From positions 742,149 through 806,148 of the forward strand of contig NZ_JAULBL010000002.1 in the NCBI RefSeq assembly GCF_030512175.1: a DNA stretch of 64,000 bases. The letters run 5' to 3'. Source of the stretch: Paeniglutamicibacter sulfureus (GTDB taxonomy: Bacteria > Actinomycetota > Actinomycetes > Actinomycetales > Micrococcaceae). Position 1 is the first letter of the stretch. Every line of letters starts with the position of its first letter. The position numbers and the translations under genes are program-made. The notes beneath the pieces are model-generated. The model had not been told where the DNA came from. It did no database searches and worked only from the letters and a program-made list of their open reading frames with translations. Shown piece after piece: positions 1-10,300 of the stretch.

Positions 1-913
1 TGTGGTGCCGTCGGGGCGGTGGATCCGTTCGTTGGCGTCCACCAGGCGCTCGGCGATGGCCTCGTTCAGCTCGGCGAAGGTGGTCCAGGTTTCCTCGGCC
101 AGGTAGCCGATGACCCGCTTTTCGACGGTGTTCACCATCGACTCGACGTGGGCCTTCTGCCGCGGGCGATAGGGGCGGCCGGGACGATCGCGGTGCCGTA
201 GTGCTCGGCCAGCTCCCGGTATCTGGCGGTCACCACCCGCTCGGTGTCCCCGCGTTGTCGCCGGTGCACCGCGCTTGTGGCGTTATCGGGCACGATGATC
301 TGCGTAACGCCGCTGATGAACGCCAGCGCGTTCACGTGCGCCTGGTTCCAGGCGTCCTGCTTCATGTTCGCAAAGGCCTGGCAGAACACCAGTCCCGAAT
401 ACGGCAAGGAGGCAACAAATAGGTAGGCCTTGTGAATCTGGCCGGTGACAGCATCCTGCACCTCCATGGTGTCCCCGACCCAGTCGACGAACATCGACTT
501 GCCCGGCTCGTGGCGCAGCGTCGCGACGACGTCGTTGGATTCGGCAAAGCGGCCGAAAAGTTCGGCAAACTGCGAATACTGATACTTCTTCCCGGGATTT
601 CCTGCGGCATCCATGTAGCGGGTCCAGGCCTGTTGGATGGTGAAATGCCGGTTCGTTTTCATCGCGGCGAATACTCAACCTTGGAAAAGTCGGGCTGCGC
701 ATATTCCGAGGACACGTTGCTGCGCCCGTCGGGGAACAATGCGGCAGTATCCGTCTTGCTCATTGTCCCGAATTGTTCCGCGGTGATGGCGCCGGCTTCG
801 ATGGTTTTCTTCACCATCGACACATCGCGGCGTGAGCAATTCGCTGATGCGGTGATCTCCGTGTAGCTGCGGTGCTTGAACATCAACGACATGATCGCAC
901 TGTGGTCCACCAT
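1..913 (-). pseudogene. istA: IS21-family transposase IstA, frameshifted and cut by the window edge
   Basis: Minus-strand reading gives a DDE transposase of IS21 type in three frames. The N-terminal helix-turn-helix part (913 to about 670) runs into a stop near 660. The core continues from about 662 in another frame with the catalytic-type segments 'FVDWVGDTM' and 'IVPDNATSAV'. Near 178 one base is missing, after which the frame reads 'YRPRQKAHVESMVNTVEK', the normal IstA continuation, to the left edge. Two frameshifts mean no full-length IstA can be made. The partner gene istB would lie left of the window and is not visible. The start at 913 (MVDHSAIM...) has a purine-rich 'aggag' upstream. 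Sequencing error is an alternative explanation for either shift, but the nearby second remnant argues for real decay. Confidence 0.85.
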
Positions 914-991
914 TGCGTTTCTCCTGTCTCGGATTCACGGCGCCTGTTGCGCGGTGAATCCTCTCAGCGAAACACGGAAGAACCCGAAGCG

Positions 992-1057
992 GTACCGCCT
1001 ACGCGGAAATGGCGTACCGGGTACGCGGAATGGGCGTACCGCCTAGGCATATTTGCC
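992..1057. repeat. Tandem 22-nt repeats at an IS21-type element end
   Basis: Two imperfect 22-nt copies (992-1013 and 1014-1035) share 'gtaccg', 'tacgcgga' and 'ggc', and a third, more diverged copy starts at 1036 with 'gtaccgccta'. They lie just upstream of the istA start. IS21 elements are known to carry multiple transposase-binding repeats at their ends, so this is probably the outer end of the first IS21 copy. The exact terminal nucleotide was not determined. Confidence 0.6.
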
Positions 1058-1075
1058 ATTCAATGGTACGTAGAA

Positions 1076-1222
1076 TCAAGGCGAAGCATCACGTCCGTTC
1101 TCGAGGCGGCCCAGCAGCGAGGCGCCGGCTGGGACGAGGTGCGGGAGAAATCCGAGAGCGAGGTGTATGCCGTGCTGTTCCCGGGCCGCGGCGACCACCA
1201 GAGCGTTTTCGCCCAGCCGGAC
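1076..1222 (+). pseudogene. Remnant of a second IS21-type IstA (N-terminal part)
   Basis: The plus frame reads about 49 residues resembling an IstA N-terminus just after its helix-turn-helix: 'VLEAAQQRGAGWDEV', then 'EVYAVLFPGRG', then 'SVFAQPD'. In intact relatives this is followed by a 'W..VHRELAR.GVTL' segment; here the similarity stops after the Asp. The open frame around it (872-1591) is otherwise meaningless, with no start or core domain. Its strand is opposite to the first istA, so two different elements, or two ends, have collided here. Assignment rests on remembered family pattern, not alignment. Confidence 0.6.
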
Positions 1223-1380
1223 TCGGTGCCCAGAGCCCTGAACACCGGCCTCCGGGACCGCGCATGCCCACATCTCGCTCAGCCCATTAAGGAGATGGAG
1301 AACACCAGGTCCGCCAGGTTACAACGGGGCCGAGTCAAGGATCGAAGCACTGCCACTTCCCCGGAATTCGATTACCGCCT

Positions 1381-1512
1381 GCCCGGAGGACTCACTACCC
1401 GGTCGCCAGAACAGCACTACCATCAGACGCTATTTGGCAGAGTTACACACTGCCCGGAGGGGGCGCTACCAAGTCACCGGAATACCACTACTAGGAGGGG
1501 CTATTTGGCAGA
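1381..1512. repeat. Imperfect 61-nt direct repeats, probable IS end repeats
   Basis: Unit 1 (1381-1441) and unit 2 (1452-1512) both begin 'gcccggagg' and both end 'gctatttggcaga', with scattered identity between (for example 'accactact' against 'gcactacca'). A weaker third unit may precede 1381, around 1349. The spacing is 71 nt. No gene covers 1223-1659. Apart from these repeats I see only non-coding, probably IS-derived sequence there, including a short direct repeat of 'ccgaatctac' near 1640-1665. Confidence 0.5.
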
Positions 1513-1659
1513 AAGCGAGGAAGTAATGCTTGCCACGGCTCAATTAACTCAGCGTACGAACCATCATCTCTGTTCGCTTCCAGAGTGGTGAATCCATAAC
1601 AGGCTGGACCACCAACAACTATGAGCCCCGGCAAGCAGTACCGAATCTACACACCGAAT

Positions 1660-4600
1660 CTACGACACTTCGACGGTGGGAGCGTGGGGTCGGTCTGGAG
1701 CCATGACGCTGAACCCAGCTTTTCCCTTCGGTGCGGCAGCATGGGGAAGAGCCCAGGAGAATAGCGTCACGATATTCTCTGGATTGACCACGCCTGGAGG
1801 CAATGCGCTGGGATCCGAAACTGCCGCGTGGCCGTCCCATTGATCTGCTGCGAGTGTAATGATGACTGCCCCCGTCGTTCGGGAAGAAGGGTCGTTGGGC
1901 CCCTTTTTCTTAGTGAAGTCCTCTTCCAGCGGCATTCGTGTCCATCTAGACGATCCAGAGAAATCCCCCCGCTCGCGTCTGTTTCGTTCAATTATAGGGA
2001 ACGAAACCGATCCCGTAACGTCGAGATCAATCTTGCGCATGGCCGGGTTTTTTGAAGGAATTGGCATGACGACCTTGAAGTCAGTGATACTTCCCTTGCT
2101 GATTGCTTCTTTTACGAAGGCAATGTCCGCATCTGCAAAGCCGGGTTTGCTCCACTCAAATGACGCCAGAGCGTCGATGACCACTTGTGCGGGCACGAGG
2201 CCTGTCTTGGCTTTATAAGATGACTGCTTCTCAGTAGTGGTCGTGTAAAAGAAGGTTTCCTCATCCGTCAGAAGGTTGAGCACTGGAGCAATAGCCATCA
2301 GATTCTCGCGGTTCTTGGATTCCTGTGGATTCCGCGCGGGGAGATAGAAGAAGTCCTTAAATCTGTCGCCCTTTGCGTATTGAACGATCTGAGCGTTGTA
2401 CATACGGTTGCGTGCAGTGGGCCTGAGCCACGGCAAGCTTTGGGATACGAGCGGTGGGATATCGATGGGGCGCACTTGAGGTTGCCCATTTTCATCGAGT
2501 TCAGCGAACTGTTCAAGTTGGTCTCGAAACTCTTCCTCATCCTCGATCATGGATTCAAACGCCTCGTACAGATCATAAGGAGTGGGATTCCTGGGCGACG
2601 CCGGAACATTCCGTCCAATGTACAGCCGCACAAGATCTCGATAACCCGGCCGGAAACCGAACCAACGACCCATCTGCATCAAAGTGTCTGCTGCAAGCGC
2701 CTTGCGGGAGTACCAAGTAACAGTAAGGCCCTCAATCGTAAATCCACGGGAGAGTTTCGCCCCTCCCACCAGCATTTTCCACACAGGCCCTTTTTGGAAG
2801 TCAGCTCCCGCCTGAGTGTATTCGCTGTCCTTGTCGCCGTTGACTACCGCGATTGGGCGGAGGCCGCTTTCAATGCGCTTTACGACTTCTGGAATGTAGA
2901 CGCCGACGTCATCAAACGAGGAAGGGACCGGGTGCATTCGATAATCGGGTAACTCCGAATCGTTCCTCGTCGCCAGTCCTCGCATGACAACGTCAAAATC
3001 GTCTGTCCATAGAGCTGCGATGCGGTCATATCCGTCGAAGCCCAGATAATCGGATCTCTTCCACAGGCGGTGTATTTCCTCAGCCAGGGCTTGGTGCTCA
3101 ACCTGCTTCACAGATTCATGGAAAAGCATGGTGTGATGCTTGAAGTCTCCATGGCTGCCTCTAGCTTCGCGCCAGAGCTTGATCGCTCCGGAGAGAACAA
3201 ATGAATCCACGGCTCTCTGCATTTCACGTTGCCGCAGCTCCACAGTGTTGTGCCCTGATGATATGTCCCTAACGTAGGCCGCTTGGTTGCTTGAAACAGC
3301 CGTTCTGGTCTCTCCAGGTTCAAGGACCATATCGCGGTCGTGAAAGGAGCGTCCGCCCATGTATGTGGCGGGAGGGGTCAAACTGAAAATGAAGTCCTTG
3401 GGATAAATGTCCTCAACGTCCGCAGCATCAATGAAGACGTTGGCGAAGGGGGTTGCCGTGTATCCGACGTACTGGGCACGTGGCAAGATTCCCAACAGTT
3501 CCGACAAGAGTTTGTTTATGGCAGTCCGCTCTCGAGACTGCTGGTTTTCTTCATCTTGTTCTTCTTTGGTCAGCGTCAGCGGGGGCTTCTTCGTATTGAT
3601 TCCGGCCTGGTCAGCCTCATCATCAATGATCAGAGCGGGATAGTCTTGAGTGTTGCCGCGAATCTGTTTGAGATCCTTGATGACCTTACGCAATACGGCT
3701 GCATTCTTTTTGATCACCACCAGACGGACTGGTGTATCCCACAGGTTGTCCGGATGGTAGATCTTCTGCTCAGGGTTGCGTATATGTGATTTGTAATCGA
3801 GAGTACTGAGACCGGCTCTCAGCGACTTATAGTCTTCTTTGCTTTTCGTCAGGCGAATGATGTGGGGAACGCCTGGAACGCTTTCAGGGTCGTAGCCGAA
3901 CTTCACGAATTTATCGCCCGCCAACCAGTCTTCATCCCGGTTCGCAATGTAATCGATGGTTTCTTGGGCAAGTGCTTCATCCGAAAGATCTATGCCGCCG
4001 ACAATGTTTTCGAAACCCACTAGCTCCTTGTCAAGGCGGCGTTGGGTCTGGCTTCGAAGAAGCTCAAGGGTGCCGGTCAATACGATGATGAGTCGATAAC
4101 CTGCATCAATCGCTTTGGCTACGGTGCCTGTGAAATTCGCAGTTTTGCCGCTTTGGACATGACCCACGACAAGGCCTTTCGTTTGGTAGGTTTCGTCCCA
4201 TGTGGGGTCTGCGAACCTACTAACGATTTCTGTGGTTGATTCATCCAACGCAACGATGGCATCAGCACTGAACCCACGGCGTTTTAATACGCCTTGGTAG
4301 ACATCCCAGTAATGGCTCCGAGCTCGACGATCCGATGAATACCATGGCCAGCGGCCATCGGTTGGATTCGCGACGATCGTTCCAGCATTGATGATCGGAT
4401 AGTAGGAGTTGATGGATCGATATTCGCTTTCGGCAAAGCCGAGTTTCCCAAGCACGTATGCGCGTCTTTCGGGGCCCTTGGGCTGGATGGAGGACGAGGA
4501 GGCTTCGTTGATAAGCCAATATGCATCGGTTGTCTGGTCCCATCTGGATAGAGCCAGCCGAAATTCGACCTGTATCTGATCGTTCGGATCCCCTTCGCGT

Positions 4601-4755
4601 GTCAGCAGATTGATTAAATCTGCAGGGGTGAGTGTCTCTACTCCGTCTTCCTCCAAGGAGAAATTGACACGATTTAGGAGCGGTTTTGGACCCTTCTCCG
4701 CAATCATCGCGATGGCGCTTGTGATGGCGTCGACCTGGGCTTCTGACTTTGGCAT
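1660..4755 (-). CDS. Z1 domain superfamily-2 helicase/ATPase, last gene of putative defence operon
   Basis: A 1031-residue protein with the layout of Z1-type SF2 helicases. Walker A 'GHVQSGKT' is at about 198-205, the DEAD-type Walker B 'IIDDEAD' near 376-382 and motif III 'GYTATPFANV' at 431-440. The diagnostic Z1 block is 'GGAKLSRGFTIEGL' at about 664-677 followed by 'DTLMQMGRWFG' at 690-700. By family knowledge these enzymes translocate on or unwind DNA and are encoded beside MORC/MutL-like ATPases and nucleases in restriction-like loci. Its ATG overlaps the stop of the nuclease gene as TGATG, so the two are probably translationally coupled. No obvious terminator follows at 1600-1659. Helicase activity itself is inferred. 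Confidence 0.9.
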   Translation of the reverse strand: MPKSEAQVDAITSAIAMIAEKGPKPLLNRVNFSLEEDGVETLTPADLINLLTREGDPNDQIQVEFRLALSRWDQTTDAYWLINEASSSSIQPKGPERRAYVLGKLGFAESEYRSINSYYPIINAGTIVANPTDGRWPWYSSDRRARSHYWDVYQGVLKRRGFSADAIVALDESTTEIVSRFADPTWDETYQTKGLVVGHVQSGKTANFTGTVAKAIDAGYRLIIVLTGTLELLRSQTQRRLDKELVGFENIVGGIDLSDEALAQETIDYIANRDEDWLAGDKFVKFGYDPESVPGVPHIIRLTKSKEDYKSLRAGLSTLDYKSHIRNPEQKIYHPDNLWDTPVRLVVIKKNAAVLRKVIKDLKQIRGNTQDYPALIIDDEADQAGINTKKPPLTLTKEEQDEENQQSRERTAINKLLSELLGILPRAQYVGYTATPFANVFIDAADVEDIYPKDFIFSLTPPATYMGGRSFHDRDMVLEPGETRTAVSSNQAAYVRDISSGHNTVELRQREMQRAVDSFVLSGAIKLWREARGSHGDFKHHTMLFHESVKQVEHQALAEEIHRLWKRSDYLGFDGYDRIAALWTDDFDVVMRGLATRNDSELPDYRMHPVPSSFDDVGVYIPEVVKRIESGLRPIAVVNGDKDSEYTQAGADFQKGPVWKMLVGGAKLSRGFTIEGLTVTWYSRKALAADTLMQMGRWFGFRPGYRDLVRLYIGRNVPASPRNPTPYDLYEAFESMIEDEEEFRDQLEQFAELDENGQPQVRPIDIPPLVSQSLPWLRPTARNRMYNAQIVQYAKGDRFKDFFYLPARNPQESKNRENLMAIAPVLNLLTDEETFFYTTTTEKQSSYKAKTGLVPAQVVIDALASFEWSKPGFADADIAFVKEAISKGSITDFKVVMPIPSKNPAMRKIDLDVTGSVSFPIIERNRRERGDFSGSSRWTRMPLEEDFTKKKGPNDPSSRTTGAVIITLAADQWDGHAAVSDPSALPPGVVNPENIVTLFSWALPHAAAPKGKAGFSVMAPDRPHAPTVEVS

Positions 4756-5753
4756 CAGGACATCCTTAGTAGAGTAACCGAGTAATCAATGAATCCGTTT
4801 AACTCTTCTGGTATCGAATTGGATTGCAGGTGTGATACGTCGGTCCTGTATGAAATTTCGGACAGATGCTCGTAGTTTGCTAGCAACTGGCGCAGAACCG
4901 AGTCTTGCATAGAGGGGAAGTTTTCATTCACGGCGTAGAAGGCTGGTCGTGAGCGGAGCACGTACTTGTTGTTATATGAATCGGAGTCCGCCGCCCTCCA
5001 CCCCAAACTCGCCAAATAATCATTGAAGGGTGCTGAATGATGTCCCAGATCGTCTCGAACCTCCCTTACCAGTTGGAGGAGGCTAAATGAGTTGTCAGCA
5101 GTGCCGGCTGCGGTGATCTGGATGGAAAGGAAAAAAAGTGCACGGTTAACGGTTGGCTCGAGCTGTGTGGCTGAGCCAATGCGGTGGGTTCGTCGTTCCG
5201 ATTTCGTAGTCTTGACTTCTAGGTCGAAGGTACCGAAAGAGAAATCGTGTTGCTCTGCTTCCGGTCCGAGCCAAGATGTCAGTGCAGTGACCGGGTCCAT
5301 GCGGCAGAGATACTTCAATAGAAGGAGCTCTCCCAGTAGACCAGTCTGCTTCTCAGAGCTCAGCAAGCTCCGATTTTGAAGCAGCAGCTCATATTCGTTA
5401 AGGCTCCGTGAAATGGCGTTAGAAAAGAGATTACCGTGCTGCAATTCTTCGACGATCTTGGCAATAAATGAGTACGCCGCATAGTGCATCCCCTCGGCCG
5501 CGAGCTTCAGGCTAAAGTAGTCCTGCGTTGAATCGTTTAGGTATTCAATATCAATGTTTTCGAAGAGACTGAGGTCGGGAATCGAGCCGTCCCCTGGAAC
5601 CTGGAGTTCAATGAATTGGGTGGATGGTTCGATTCGAAGCTCACAATGAGGATCTTGCAAAAGGAGGTGTACGACAGGAGTAGGTGATTTGAAATAGCGC
5701 TCAACGGTTTCGGGATCCAGTCTGGGAATTGTTCCCGGGGGGCTTTGGTGCAT
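4755..5753 (-). CDS. PD-(D/E)XK nuclease-fold protein (DUF4420-like)
   Basis: 332 residues. The nuclease signature is visible as a conserved Glu in 'GLLGELLLL' (about E142), then Asp near 170 and 'FDLEVKTT' (D177, E179, K181), matching the E...D...(D/E)XK arrangement. A Thr/Ser/Arg-rich stretch follows the catalytic lysine, as in related restriction-like enzymes. Proteins of this type (PF14390, DUF4420) are known neighbours of Z1 helicases and GHKL ATPases. It starts 3 bp after the stop of the upstream ATPase gene and its stop overlaps the Z1 start. It is probably the DNA-cutting subunit of the system; sequence specificity cannot be read from the protein. Confidence 0.85.
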   Translation of the reverse strand: MHQSPPGTIPRLDPETVERYFKSPTPVVHLLLQDPHCELRIEPSTQFIELQVPGDGSIPDLSLFENIDIEYLNDSTQDYFSLKLAAEGMHYAAYSFIAKIVEELQHGNLFSNAISRSLNEYELLLQNRSLLSSEKQTGLLGELLLLKYLCRMDPVTALTSWLGPEAEQHDFSFGTFDLEVKTTKSERRTHRIGSATQLEPTVNRALFFLSIQITAAGTADNSFSLLQLVREVRDDLGHHSAPFNDYLASLGWRAADSDSYNNKYVLRSRPAFYAVNENFPSMQDSVLRQLLANYEHLSEISYRTDVSHLQSNSIPEELNGFIDYSVTLLRMS

Positions 5754-5756
5754 CGT

Positions 5757-7301
5757 CTACTCACTACCATTCTTCTCGGGGTCTGGCGCACTAAAATCTT
5801 CAGCAAATGCCGATAACAGAACGTCATTCAGGAGGCGTTGTCGCTCTTCTCTCACAGCGCTCCATCGTTGCTCAACTTTGAAATCGTTTTCCAGAAGAAA
5901 ATAAAGGAAAGTCTTGAGCAACTGTCCGTCCCGGTTGCTAAAGCGTCCTTCGGATCCATAAATTTTCCGCACAATTTCTACATTGATGTCGATTCGTCGC
6001 GCTATGCGATCGGCCCTGAAGAGCTCGGTGGCTGGGAGGGTGACGAAACGGAGATCAATTGAATCGGATTCAGCGAAATTCTGGAGGTCATTTAACCGGG
6101 ACATAACCGCGGGGTTCAGGCCTATCGAGGGTTCAACGAGCTGTATTTCTTGGCGCTTCATCCTCTTGGAATCTTTGTGCGCCCTTTGAAGGTCGGAAAA
6201 GTAAGATTCCAAGGAAACGGGTGAAGGCCCCAAACTACGAGAACTAGCCATTGATTTGGTGAAATCTGCCGAGTATACGGGCGTTACTTTCTCAGGATTG
6301 AGAGTTATGTAGTGATCGCCATCTGCCTCCAAATCGATCTTGATTCGACCAAGCCCCAATTCTTTTTTCGGAAGACGGAGACCGGCCCAGTTTTGGCCAC
6401 CCGATATGAGTCTCCCCCGTCGATATAAGTAGATTCCTTGCCTAGCTTCTCCAGGTTCCCCATACAGGTTAAACGTTGGAGAGTTTAGGCGCGGGGGAAA
6501 CATATGTGCCTCAATCGTGCAGGATGTTCCATCCGGAAGATCGACTAGAAAATTACGTGGGTAGCTGTCGCGATGCAAAGAATCTTTGAACGGGTCAATG
6601 GCACCCACCAGAAGCGGGGGGAGAGCCCGTTTGCGATCAACGTCGAATGTATCTATTGCTATTTCTACGTTTCCGAGTTCCAAGTGACGATGAAATGTGA
6701 CTCCAAGGTGTTCGCGGATGGAACGAAGGTTGGCTGATCTCCATTCCGTAAGCTCTCCTTGATCGGATGTGTGAATCACATCTTTCAGGCCGCGCCACTC
6801 GACCACGGTGCCGCTTGAAAGGTCCATACCCGACACGTCTTCGAGTCGCTCATTTGCGGCCCCTGCCTCCATCACCCCCACGCTGAAGTCGAGGCTTACG
6901 GACTGGTCCATTCTGCGACCAACTGCTGGTCCCCACTTCTGACGTGAATAGATTTCGAAGGAATAAGCCTGGGATAGGGAGGCAGCCTTGAGGCCGAGCC
7001 CAAAATGTCCCAGGTCCTCCGCTTCGTACTCCCGCCTCGCCCCAAAAGTCATCGCACGTTTGATTCCCTCGGCTGTTAGGCCGTTTCCGTTGTCGATGAT
7101 TTGCAGCCCCAAGATGCTGGTGCCCTGCTGCACGAAGCGGATCCGTACGTGTGTGGCAGCGGCATCTATTGAATTATCAACTAGGTCGGCCAGGGCGCTT
7201 GTAAGGGTGTGGTGCATGCCAATAGCGGCAATTGTCGAAGGGTCCGGCAGGACAGTCTCAAAAGACCATTGCCGCTCGTCAAGTTCGTATCCAGCCATCA
7301 T
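5757..7301 (-). CDS. GHKL (Bergerat-fold) ATPase, MORC/MutL/Hsp90-like
   Basis: 514 residues with a textbook N-terminal Bergerat fold: N-box 'ALADLVDNSIDAAA' (36-49), G1 'DNGNG' (70-74) and G2 'LGHFGLGLK' (about 97-105). The middle region resembles the S5-like transducer of MORC and MutL-type ATPases. The C-terminus is basic and partly helical ('SKRMKRQ', 'VREERQRLL'). Such ATPases dimerise on ATP binding and act as clamps or switches on DNA. The gene begins 5 bp after the large ATPase gene. Two ATG codons in tandem (7301 and 7298) are possible starts and the ribosome site (AAGAAAA) is weak, which fits translational coupling to the gene before it. Confidence 0.9.
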   Translation of the reverse strand: MMAGYELDERQWSFETVLPDPSTIAAIGMHHTLTSALADLVDNSIDAAATHVRIRFVQQGTSILGLQIIDNGNGLTAEGIKRAMTFGARREYEAEDLGHFGLGLKAASLSQAYSFEIYSRQKWGPAVGRRMDQSVSLDFSVGVMEAGAANERLEDVSGMDLSSGTVVEWRGLKDVIHTSDQGELTEWRSANLRSIREHLGVTFHRHLELGNVEIAIDTFDVDRKRALPPLLVGAIDPFKDSLHRDSYPRNFLVDLPDGTSCTIEAHMFPPRLNSPTFNLYGEPGEARQGIYLYRRGRLISGGQNWAGLRLPKKELGLGRIKIDLEADGDHYITLNPEKVTPVYSADFTKSMASSRSLGPSPVSLESYFSDLQRAHKDSKRMKRQEIQLVEPSIGLNPAVMSRLNDLQNFAESDSIDLRFVTLPATELFRADRIARRIDINVEIVRKIYGSEGRFSNRDGQLLKTFLYFLLENDFKVEQRWSAVREERQRLLNDVLLSAFAEDFSAPDPEKNGSE

Positions 7302-7306
7302 TTTTC

Positions 7307-10300
7307 TTAATGCTCAAACCGGGCTTGGCCGCCGAGTTTCGATATATTTTCCATTACTTTGTCAGCCGATTCACTGGCGATACCTCGCGAGGCATCCACT
7401 TCAAAGTTGAGTCTTAAGTCAAAGACGTCAGCATCGGGAGTATCCAGATAGCGAAGCACCGCCTGTTCAATCAATTTCATTTGTTCGTCCAAGTTCCTAG
7501 ATGCGTCAAGAGGGATAAATCCGCTGACATGCGTCTTGAGCTGCTGCTCGGGCTCTGCGGCGGGTTCGTCATTTTCCGTAGCATCCGGGGCGGTTTTCGC
7601 TAATCGGCGCATCTCTGCTTCAACGTCCGCGGTACGCCGAGAACTGCCGGCTTCCAATAACAGAGCGGTGAGCAGCCTTCTACTGGATAGGGCTGAGGAA
7701 TAGTAGAATTTCATACCCTCGCGAAAAGTCTCATGTGCTTCCACATTTTGCTCGTCGTTGAAGCTGTTTGACCGGATTGTACGCAACGAAAGGCAGGGGA
7801 CGCATTTGGAGCTCCGCCTGATTTTTGCTTCAACCTGAGACAAGAAGGGAAACAGATCGTTAATGGTCTTGGTTTCCGATTCCACATCCTCCGAGTATTC
7901 GAAAGCGCTAAATAGATCCACCTTAATCGCTTGGAGTTTCCACCGTTCTGCCAGGGGAACCGACAGTTCCGTGTTTCCGACATACAGTGCTGGTTTCTTC
8001 GCGGATTTCAAAAGAAACTGGTATGTATCGTCGTCGTTTGCTACAACGACAAAATCCGCTGGGTATCGGGTGCTGGAACCATCGGCTTGCTGGACTACTA
8101 ACTCTTTGGGTCGACGAACACCAAGTTTTGCCAAAATTCCATATAGCTCATGAACTCGTCCAACCGGGAGCTTTTCTTCAGCCAAGGGCAGAGCAAAGCC
8201 CCAGTTGATGGCATCGACCGAATCCGCCAATCCAAGCTTCTCAGCGTGTGCCGGCCCAGGATAGGGAAGGAAGCCGACAGGTATCTCGTTTACTGCGCCG
8301 GTGCAATACTTGACGTCAACCAAGTCCAGTCGCGTTTGGAGGACCCCAAAGTTCCGGACCCACCACATGTCTGGTCCCTCGATGGTTTGCGCAGTCTTGT
8401 AGGCGCTACTGAACTCCACCTTAGATTTGTACTGTTCGGCAGAAAGTATTCTTTGGGTTACCTTTTCGCGTGTGCGAACAGACGCTTTGCACAGGAGATG
8501 GAGCCCTTCAGTTCCCATCGCGGTGCTGAAACGAAGTGATGCTTTTGACACAGGTACGGCTGAATTGACTGATTCTTCCGAGATTCTCGCAGCCTCCGCC
8601 GACTGCCACATCTCATACGTTTTCCCACTGTTCATAGAGGTGGGATCCGACAGGCCACTCTTAATCTTGAGATTCTTCAGGAGGTTGAGGTCCTGCCTGT
8701 GAAATTGATCGTCCACAAGTAGGTGTTCGTCTCCTATGCTGCCAGAAGCGATCAATCCGTTGGGAAGCCAAACGTTAATGGTGGGCCGCCAAAGGCCGTC
8801 TTTTGAACGGATAAGCAGTTTGTCGATGTCGATCCAACTGTTAATGATAGTCAAGAGTTCGGGAACTGGTAGAGCTCTCGAAAGGCGCCAAAAAGACTCT
8901 GCTGCCCCCGCGTCCTCGTAGTCCTTTGAAACCTGTCGGGCGACTCGATCAACCTTGCCCCTGCCATCAAGAGCCTGGAAGTCCAAGGCTTTCAGCAAAG
9001 TACCCGAGTCACCGTGGTGCAGGAGTTCGTAGGAAACGAGGTTATCTCCCTTGTCTTCTCCATCCAGCGGAAGGAACACTTTTGTAGTGATGGGCGGCCG
9101 GGCGCTCCCATCCTGCATGAGTATGATTCTGCTTCGGCGCATGGCGGCCTGATGCTCCGGATGGCGCTTATCGATCTCCACCGCGACTCTCAAGGCATTT
9201 TCGAAGTCGTCGAGCCGATGGCCATGCGTGATTTCTTCAAGCCATTTCTCGACTGGTGCTCTACCCTTGTTAGCGTTGCCAAGGAGCCGGCGCACCATGA
9301 GCCGGCGTTCCTTGGTAGTCGATGCGGACCGGTGCAACCAGGGCCGATCTATCTTCACCGAGTTATCCCACATCTCTTCAATGCGAGTGGCTTCGTCTAG
9401 GTCAGGGGGGAAGAAAAGATCGGAAATGGGCTGAGGCACCCCGGCCCTGTCTGGCAGGCAGGGGACGGTCGATAGAGCAACGAAGATCGGCTCATTGATG
9501 ACGGTGTCCGCCCAGGAAATGATCTCGCGTCCGCGAGCAGGCAATAGATCCAAAAACGAGGCGGGATCCTTTTCATCGTGAAACGTCGATAACGCCCCGG
9601 CTACCAGTATTGGGACAGCCTTCTGGAGGATTTCCTTGTTGTAAAGCGTGTGAAGCATGCTGTGGCGGTCTTCGTTCATCTTGAAGGCCGCGTTCACAAT
9701 TCCCCGCAGTGTTGTCACATGGCTTGTCGGGAAGTAGTTCCAGAAGGAGCCTCGCTGGCGGCGGGGATTGCCAACCAGGGGTACTGCCCAAGTGACTTCG
9801 ACGATTTCTCGAGCTGCGATCGACCCTGCCTCTACGGCAGCTTGCTCACTGATGCGATGCATATATCGGAAGATTCGCCATTCTTCCTTCGTTTCACTGT
9901 CTTCCAAGATGATATTGGAGCCATCACGTCGTGCAGACCACGCCGTAAAAGTCCCGTCAATTCTGTTTTCGAACTCTAGGGAACCAACGTTCTGTGAAAA
10001 TAGCAGAAATTCATGAGGAAAATCGTGCATCTCCTTGCCGAGCCATGCAGGTTGCTGAACCAAAGGGAGCTTTACAACCGTCGTCGCCCAGGACATGAGT
10101 TCTCCCAGAATGGGATCGGAACCGGCTGCATCAACAGGATCCACTGGAGTCGCGATTCGTAATACGGGGTATGACGTCAGTCCCGGATACAGCGGTTCCA
10201 GGAGCTCATTGCTACGTCCTCGGTCCCATCTAACGGAACCGCTGGTGCTGAAAATTTGAGGGGCGTCCGAAATCTGAATGACCGACTTGAAACCAAGTCC

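Noticed and set aside
872-1591. 239-residue plus-strand open frame
   Set aside because: Only residues encoded by 1076-1222 resemble a protein family (IstA); the rest is non-coding sequence and repeats with no ribosome site, so it is not listed as a gene.
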